DNA from: Pseudomonadota bacterium
Lineage (GTDB): Bacteria; Pseudomonadota; Gammaproteobacteria; Steroidobacterales; Steroidobacteraceae
Length of the DNA: 64,000 nucleotides
Assembly: GCA_023457495.1 (NCBI GenBank)
Contig: JAEWLQ010000107.1
Coordinates: 38,387 to 102,386 of the forward strand
Direction of reading: 5' to 3'
Numbering within the stretch: position 1 is the stretch's first letter; each line of letters begins with the position of its first letter. The notes under the pieces are model-generated. The model had not been told where the DNA came from. It ran no database searches and was given only the letters and a program-made list of their open reading frames with translations. Below, in pieces: positions 59,796 through 64,000 of this stretch. A program made the position numbers and the translations under genes.

Positions 59796-59883
59796 GGTGC
59801 CGGGTGAGAAAACGCGGAGTTAGCGCGTCAACCGCGCACTCCGACGCCCGCGCCGCTAACTCCGCGTTTTCTCACCCGGCACC
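59796..59883. repeat. Dispersed palindromic (REP-like) element, copy 2
   Basis: A perfect 29-bp inverted repeat. The left arm 59796-59824 starts GGTGCCGGGTGAGAAAACGC; the right arm 59855-59883 ends TTTTCTCACCCGGCACC. The loop is 30 bases and unrelated to those of other copies. Arms differ from copy 1 at two positions, each with the matching change in the opposite arm. The right arm is the 3' end of the darP reading frame and supplies its last eight codons and stop. Confidence 0.93.
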
Positions 59884-60380
59884 AACAAGGTTCGCAAGGT
59901 GCGGAAAAGTTCGCGGGAGGCGCCGTCGCGGCTGCCGGAATCCACGCGTTCGCTGGTGGCCTTGGCGATGAGCGTCTGCAGGGCCTTGCGGTCGGCGTCC
60001 GGCTGCCATTTCATCAGGTCGTCGAGAGCCGACGGGCCTTCGGTGAGCAGCCGGGTTCGCCAGGCCTCGATGCGCTTGTGTTTTTCGGCATCGAGGGCCG
60101 CGCCGCGCGAACTGGCCTCCAGCGCCTTCTCGATCGGGGCCATGTCGATGTCGCGCATCAGCTTGCCGATGTACTGGCGCTGGCGAGCGAGGCCGCCGCG
60201 CGCGGTGATGCGTTTGGCGAGCAGGATCGCATCCTGCAGCTGTTCCGGAAGGCCGAGCGCCGTGATGTCGGACTCCTTGAGCGCAATCAGACGTTCGCCG
60301 AGATCCTGGGCGGCGGCGGCCGCGCGCTTGCGGGCGCTTTTGCTGGGGCGTTCGAATTCTGCGTCAGGGTCCTCGTGCAT
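59856..60380 (-). CDS. darP: Ribosome-associated protein DarP/YjgA (DUF615) with repeat-derived C-terminus
   Basis: 174 residues from the ATG at 60380. KSARKRAAAAAQDLGERLIA, LPEQLQDAILLAKRITARGG and LARQRQYIGKLMRDIDMAPI are typical of DUF615 proteins, which bind late 50S ribosomal precursors. The usual end of the family, near SRELFRTLR, is followed here by VPGEKTRS encoded by the palindromic repeat. A second ATG at 60404 exists but would overlap pmbA's start. It is divergent from pmbA, a conserved neighbour. Confidence 0.92.
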   Translation of the reverse strand: MHEDPDAEFERPSKSARKRAAAAAQDLGERLIALKESDITALGLPEQLQDAILLAKRITARGGLARQRQYIGKLMRDIDMAPIEKALEASSRGAALDAEKHKRIEAWRTRLLTEGPSALDDLMKWQPDADRKALQTLIAKATSERVDSGSRDGASRELFRTLRTLLVPGEKTRS

Positions 60381-60382
60381 CG

Positions 60383-60388
60383 TACAAT
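60383..60388 (+). promoter_or_regulatory. Possible -10 box placing pmbA transcription at its start codon
   Basis: TACAAT at 60383-60388 lies only six bases before the pmbA ATG (60395). If it is a promoter element, the transcript would begin at or very near the start codon, that is, be leaderless. No good -35 is seen. Confidence 0.25.
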
Positions 60389-60394
60389 TCTGCC

Positions 60395-61759
60395 ATGCAA
60401 GCACTCGTTGAGCCCCGTCAGGAAGTCGACGGCACCCGGATTCCCGAACTCAAGAACATCGTGGCGGATTCGCTGCGCCGGGCGCGTGAGCTCGGCGCCA
60501 CGCAGGCGGAGGCCGATGTGAGCCTGCAAAAGGGCCTCACGACCACGGTGCGCCTGGGAGAGGTCGAGACCGTCGAATACCAGCGCGACCGGGGCATGGG
60601 CATCACCGTGTATTTCGGGCAGCGCAAGGGCTCGGCGAGCACCGCCGACCTCTCGCCCCGCGCCGTCGCCGAGACGGTCGAAAAGGCCTGCGACATCGCG
60701 CGCTACACGGCCGAGGACGACTGCGCCGGGCTCGCCGACCCAGATGAGCTCGCGCGCGACATTCCGGATCTCGACCTCGACCACCCGTGGGAACTGTCGC
60801 CCGAGGAAGCGGTGGAAACCGCACGGGCCTGCGAAGCCGCCGGGCGCGACGTGGACAAGCGCATCACGAACTCCGAAGGCGCCAGTGTCGGCAGCCACCG
60901 GGGCGTGCGCGTGTACGGCAACTCGCACGGATTCCTCGCCGGGTATCCGTCGACCAGTCACAGCGTGAGCTGCGTGCTGCTCGCGCAATCGGGCGAGGAC
61001 ATGCAGCGCGACTACTGGTACTCCTCGGCACGCGATGGGCGCGATCTCGAGTCCGCGATGGAGATCGGCCGCAAGGCCGGCATGCGCGCCGTCGCACGCC
61101 TCGGCGCGCGCAAGCTCGCCACGCAACGCGCCCGCATCCTGTTCGCGCCGGAGGTGGCCCGCGGTCTCATCGGTCATTTTCTCGGCGCCGTGCGCGGCAG
61201 CAGCCAGTACCGCAAGAGCTCGTTCCTGCTCGGCGCGGCCGGCCAGCAGGTATTCCCCTCGTTCCTCGAGTTGCACGAGCGGCCGCACATCCCGAAGGCG
61301 CTCGGCAGCTCGCCCTTCGACAACGAAGGCGTCGCGACGCGCGACCGTGAGCTCGTGCAGGGCGGCGTGCTGACCGGCTACGTGCTCGGCAGTTATTCCG
61401 CGCGCAAGCTTGGATTGAAAACCACGGGCAACGCCGGTGGCACCCACAACCTGCTGGTCGAATCACGCACCGGCGGGGTAGAGGTGGGCGCGCTGATGCG
61501 CGAGCTCGGCACCGGATTGCTCGTGACCGAGCTCATGGGACAGGGTGTCAACGGCGTCACCGGCGATTACTCACGCGGCGCTTCGGGCTTCTGGGTCGAG
61601 AACGGTGTGTCTGTCTACCCGGTGCACGAAATCACGATCGCGGGGAATCTCAAGGACATGTATCGGAACATCGCCGCGATCGGCAGCGACGTGGACCTGC
61701 GCGGCGGCGTCCGCGTGGGCTCGATCCTGGTCAGCGAAATGACCATCGCCGGCGAATGA
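60395..61759 (+). CDS. pmbA: Metalloprotease-associated protein PmbA/TldE
   Basis: 454 residues. DSLRRARELGATQAEADVSL, YQRDRGMGITVYFGQRKGSA, TSHSVSCVLLAQSGEDMQRD, SSFLLGAAGQQVFPSFLELH and LLVTELMGQGVNGVTGDYSR, then GASGFWVENG, are the TldE/PmbA segments. It is the non-catalytic partner of TldD (the HExxxH motif is absent, as expected). The ATG at 60395 lies between darP and pmbA in a head-to-head gap of 14 bases. Confidence 0.96.
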   Translation: MQALVEPRQEVDGTRIPELKNIVADSLRRARELGATQAEADVSLQKGLTTTVRLGEVETVEYQRDRGMGITVYFGQRKGSASTADLSPRAVAETVEKACDIARYTAEDDCAGLADPDELARDIPDLDLDHPWELSPEEAVETARACEAAGRDVDKRITNSEGASVGSHRGVRVYGNSHGFLAGYPSTSHSVSCVLLAQSGEDMQRDYWYSSARDGRDLESAMEIGRKAGMRAVARLGARKLATQRARILFAPEVARGLIGHFLGAVRGSSQYRKSSFLLGAAGQQVFPSFLELHERPHIPKALGSSPFDNEGVATRDRELVQGGVLTGYVLGSYSARKLGLKTTGNAGGTHNLLVESRTGGVEVGALMRELGTGLLVTELMGQGVNGVTGDYSRGASGFWVENGVSVYPVHEITIAGNLKDMYRNIAAIGSDVDLRGGVRVGSILVSEMTIAGE

Positions 61760-61773
61760 ACCCGACGACAGGG

Positions 61774-63090
61774 TTATCTGGCCCTGTCCGCGTCCTCGAC
61801 GAGATCGCGCAACGTGAGCCCGGCGCAACTTTCCCGCCAGGCTTCGTCCATTTTCGCCGACAGCCGGTCGACCGCCGGTAGTTTGAGGACCTGCGGCGCC
61901 ACCTGGCCGGCCTTCTCGTTGCGCGCGATGTCGATCACCTCCTGCGCGGTGATGTTGCCGAGATCGCGCGCCGGCAGCAGGCATTCGTCTTCCGCGCACA
62001 GGATGAGTCCCGAGGCCTCGAGCGAGTTCACGATGCGCGACACCGCGATGCCCGGCATGCCGAGCTCGTGCGCCAGCGAGTCGACCGTCCAGCGCCGCTT
62101 GCCGTCGTGGTACGCGCGACCGATGAGATACATGATCTTGAGCGTGAGCTCCTCGCGCTGGACGGCCGAGAGGCGCAGCTCGGTGAGGCCCATCCTGAGG
62201 TAGTTGCGGTTCTGCACGTAGAACGAGAGCTGCGCGCCGATCAGCAGGATCAGCCAGCCGACGTAGGTCCACAGCAGCGCGATCGCGATGACGACGAAGC
62301 CGGCATAGACGATCGTGAACCGCGTCGAGAACACCACGAAGGTGGTGAAGATCTTGCCCACCGCGGCCCACAGGAAGCCCGCGGTGACGCCGCCGATGAG
62401 CGCGGGCTTCCATTTGACCTTGGTGTTGGGCACGAACATGTAGACGAACGTGAAGATCGCCGCGACCATGAAATACGGCGAAAGCTCGATGCCCAGCGCG
62501 AACGCGCGCTCCGCGAAAGGCATGTACCGCTCGATGCCCGCGGTCGCGGTGATCACCGCCTTGTGCGACAACCCGAGAAAGCTCACCACCACGATGGGGC
62601 CGACGATGAGCAGCGCCACGTACTCGGTCACGCGCCGCGTGAAGCTGCGCGCGTGTTCGACGCGCCACAGGTAGTTGAAGCTGTCCTCGACGCGCTTGAT
62701 CGTGCCTAACAACGTCCAGAGCAGCAGCGCCAGACCGACCGAGCCCACGATGCCGGTGCTGACGCCGTCGGCGAACTCCATGACCTGGTTGGTGAGCTGG
62801 TGTGCGCTCGCGCCGACGGGCTTGAAGAATTCGTAGATCAGCGGCTCGAGCTCGCGGTGCGCGCCGAATGCCTTGAGCACCGCGAACGCGAGGGCGACCA
62901 GCGGCACGAGCGACAGCAGCGTGGCGTAGACCAGACCCATGGCGTGCAGGTTGATGTCGCCGCGCCAGAGATCGCGCAGGATCGCGTACGGGTAGCGCAG
63001 CAGTCGCAGGACTCTCGCGCCGGGCGACGGCCCGTTCGACCATCCGCCGAACAGGTATTGGTCGAGCCAGTTCCACAACGCCGCGATCAT
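61774..63090 (-). CDS. YihY-family inner-membrane protein with C-terminal winged helix
   Basis: 438 residues. The YihY/UPF0761 core has about six membrane segments, with MGLVYATLLSLVPLVALAFA, WTLLGTIKRVEDSFNYLWRV, VVSFLGLSHKAVI and FTFVYMFVPNTKVKWKPALI, GGVTAGFLWAAVGKIF being diagnostic. The last ~130 residues form a winged helix-like domain (WTVDSLAHELGMPGIAVSRI, VNSLEASGLIL). The family was once called ribonuclease BN, which was an error; its function is unknown. The ATG at 63090 (MIAALWNWLDQYLFGGW) is chosen over a long upstream shadow. It is convergent with pmbA. Confidence 0.9.
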   Translation of the reverse strand: MIAALWNWLDQYLFGGWSNGPSPGARVLRLLRYPYAILRDLWRGDINLHAMGLVYATLLSLVPLVALAFAVLKAFGAHRELEPLIYEFFKPVGASAHQLTNQVMEFADGVSTGIVGSVGLALLLWTLLGTIKRVEDSFNYLWRVEHARSFTRRVTEYVALLIVGPIVVVSFLGLSHKAVITATAGIERYMPFAERAFALGIELSPYFMVAAIFTFVYMFVPNTKVKWKPALIGGVTAGFLWAAVGKIFTTFVVFSTRFTIVYAGFVVIAIALLWTYVGWLILLIGAQLSFYVQNRNYLRMGLTELRLSAVQREELTLKIMYLIGRAYHDGKRRWTVDSLAHELGMPGIAVSRIVNSLEASGLILCAEDECLLPARDLGNITAQEVIDIARNEKAGQVAPQVLKLPAVDRLSAKMDEAWRESCAGLTLRDLVEDADRAR

Positions 63091-63147
63091 GCTGGTCCGG
63101 AGGATAAGTGGCTGACACCCCGGTGTCACTGAATTAGATTCGCGCGC

Positions 63148-63954
63148 ATGCCCGGCAGCTTTCCCACTCGCATCGTCTGTCTCACAGAGGAGACCACCGA
63201 GACGCTCTATCTGCTCGGCGAAGAGCGCCGCATCGTCGGGATTTCCGGTTTCACCGTGCGGCCGGCGCGCGCGCGGCGCGAGAAGCCGCGGGTGTCGGCG
63301 TTCACCAGCGCGAAGATCGACAGGATCGTCGAATTGCGGCCGGACCTCGTGCTCGGCTTCTCCGATCTGCAGGCCGATATCGCGCGCGAGCTGGTGAGCA
63401 CCGGCATCGAGGTGCACGTGTTCAACCAGCGCAGCGTGGCCGAGATCCTGCGCATGATCGCGATGCTCGGCGGCATGGTGGGTTGTGAGGCGAAGGCGCG
63501 GGCGCTCGTCGAGCGGCTAGAGGCGGGAATCGAGGATGTGCGTCGCCGCGCTGAGCATTTCGCGCGGCGGCCGCGCGTGTACTTCGAGGAGTGGGACGAG
63601 CCGCAGATTTCCGGCATCCGCTGGGTATCGGAACTGATCGGCATCGCCGGCGGCGACGATTGCTTTCCCGAGCTCGCGCGCGAGCCACTCGGCAAGAACC
63701 GCATCATCGCCGATCCGCTCGAAGTGCCGCGCCGCGCGCCGGACGTGATCTTCGGTTCGTGGTGCGGCAAGAAATTCCGGCCGGAGCACGTGGCCGCGCG
63801 AGAAGGTTGGGCCGCCGTGCCGGCGGTGCGCGCAGGCGAGCTTCACGAGATCAAGTCGTCGATCATCCTGCAGCCGGGACCCGCCGCGCTGACCGACGGC
63901 CTGACCGAACTCCACGCCCACCTTGCGCGCTGGGCGGCGGTAGGTGCCGGGTGA
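63148..63954 (+). CDS. BtuF-like cobalamin-binding protein without signal peptide
   Basis: 268 residues of the type III substrate-binding fold. RIVCLTEETTETLYLLGEER, VGISGFTVRPARARREKPRV and KIDRIVELRPDLVLGFSDLQ are typical of BtuF/FhuD-like proteins. The protein starts MPGSFPTRIVCLTEE with no hydrophobic leader, so export is not predicted; this subgroup is often annotated 'cobalamin-binding protein'. No BtuC/BtuD genes are adjacent. The stop codon TGA (63952-63954) lies inside palindromic repeat copy 3, whose first bases encode the final residues VGAG. Confidence 0.82.
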   Translation: MPGSFPTRIVCLTEETTETLYLLGEERRIVGISGFTVRPARARREKPRVSAFTSAKIDRIVELRPDLVLGFSDLQADIARELVSTGIEVHVFNQRSVAEILRMIAMLGGMVGCEAKARALVERLEAGIEDVRRRAEHFARRPRVYFEEWDEPQISGIRWVSELIGIAGGDDCFPELAREPLGKNRIIADPLEVPRRAPDVIFGSWCGKKFRPEHVAAREGWAAVPAVRAGELHEIKSSIILQPGPAALTDGLTELHAHLARWAAVGAG

Positions 63955-64000
63955 GAAATCGCGGAGTTAGCTGAGATCGGCAGACCGCTAACTCCGCGAT
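63940..64000. repeat. Dispersed palindromic (REP-like) element, copy 3 (cut by window end)
   Basis: The left arm 63943-63971 starts GGTGCCGGGTGAGAAATCGC and ends GGAGTTAGC; the right arm begins GCTAACTCCGCGAT at 63987 and is cut by the window edge. The loop is 15 bases. It is preceded by GTA, forming GTAGGTGCC as in copy 1. The stop codon of the upstream gene is its TGA at 63952-63954. Confidence 0.9.

Noticed and set aside
61774..63090. Annotation of the YihY protein as ribonuclease BN
   Set aside because: RNase BN activity belongs to the ElaC/RNase Z family; the YihY label was a historical error and no nuclease motif is present.
12023..64000. The three repeats as a CRISPR array
   Set aside because: Copies are tens of kilobases apart, palindromic throughout, and there are no cas genes.

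Overview
The window is about 65% GC and nearly all coding. It reads as the chromosome of a Gram-negative gammaproteobacterium. The blocks miaB-phoH-ybeY-corC-lnt and leuS-lptE-holA-nadD-rsfS-rlmH-maf-rng-yhdP-nitrilase-tldD, followed by darP/pmbA and purEK, have the order expected for Gammaproteobacteria. TonB-dependent receptors, a SapC-family protein, a periplasmic GH31/PA14 enzyme and an oxidative L-fucose route point to the Xanthomonadales/Nevskiales/Steroidobacter side of the class. That placement is inference from gene content; no rRNA gene is present.

Region 1 (1-29269) looks accessory. It is bounded by uvrA (minus strand, cut by the window start) and ssb (29270, plus strand), which are divergent neighbours in many Gammaproteobacteria. 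Between them lie: a frameshifted thioredoxin next to an ApbE remnant; a deoxyinosine-type DNA glycosylase with a NUDIX hydrolase; a membrane AraC regulator with an esterase-fold protein lacking its catalytic Ser and His; SapC; a LacI regulator with a sugar porter; a GMC oxidoreductase with its small subunit; a GH105 hydrolase; and a low-GC patch of gene debris (about 14.2-15.5 kb). Next comes an L-fucose operon (iclR-fucP-fucose dehydrogenase-fuconolactonase-SDR), divergent from a lipoprotein alpha-xylosidase (GH31 with PA14). The region ends with zwf, a Fiu-type siderophore receptor with a PiuC dioxygenase, and a saccharopine dehydrogenase-like gene.

Region 2 (29270-41584) is conserved housekeeping: ssb, tRNA thiomethylation, rRNA maturation, lipoprotein acylation, a Do-family protease, leucyl-tRNA synthetase, LptE and a small HExxH protein. 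Region 3 (41585-45720) is a minus-strand insert in the core operon: proline iminopeptidase, HIT hydrolase, a ZnuD-like TonB receptor and a DUF2946 protein. Region 4 (45798-56277) resumes the core operon from holA to tldD. Region 5 (56278-64000) holds a 56-residue unknown protein, an AAA-FHA fusion ATPase, purE/purK, darP, pmbA, a YihY-type membrane protein and a cobalamin-binding-like protein.

The most unusual feature is a dispersed family of perfect palindromes (two full copies with 29-bp arms at 12.0 and 59.8 kb, a third cut by the window end). The arms differ between copies by paired, compensatory changes. All three sit exactly at gene ends and supply the stop codon of the adjoining gene. 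No tRNA, rRNA, CRISPR array or recognisable transposase was seen.
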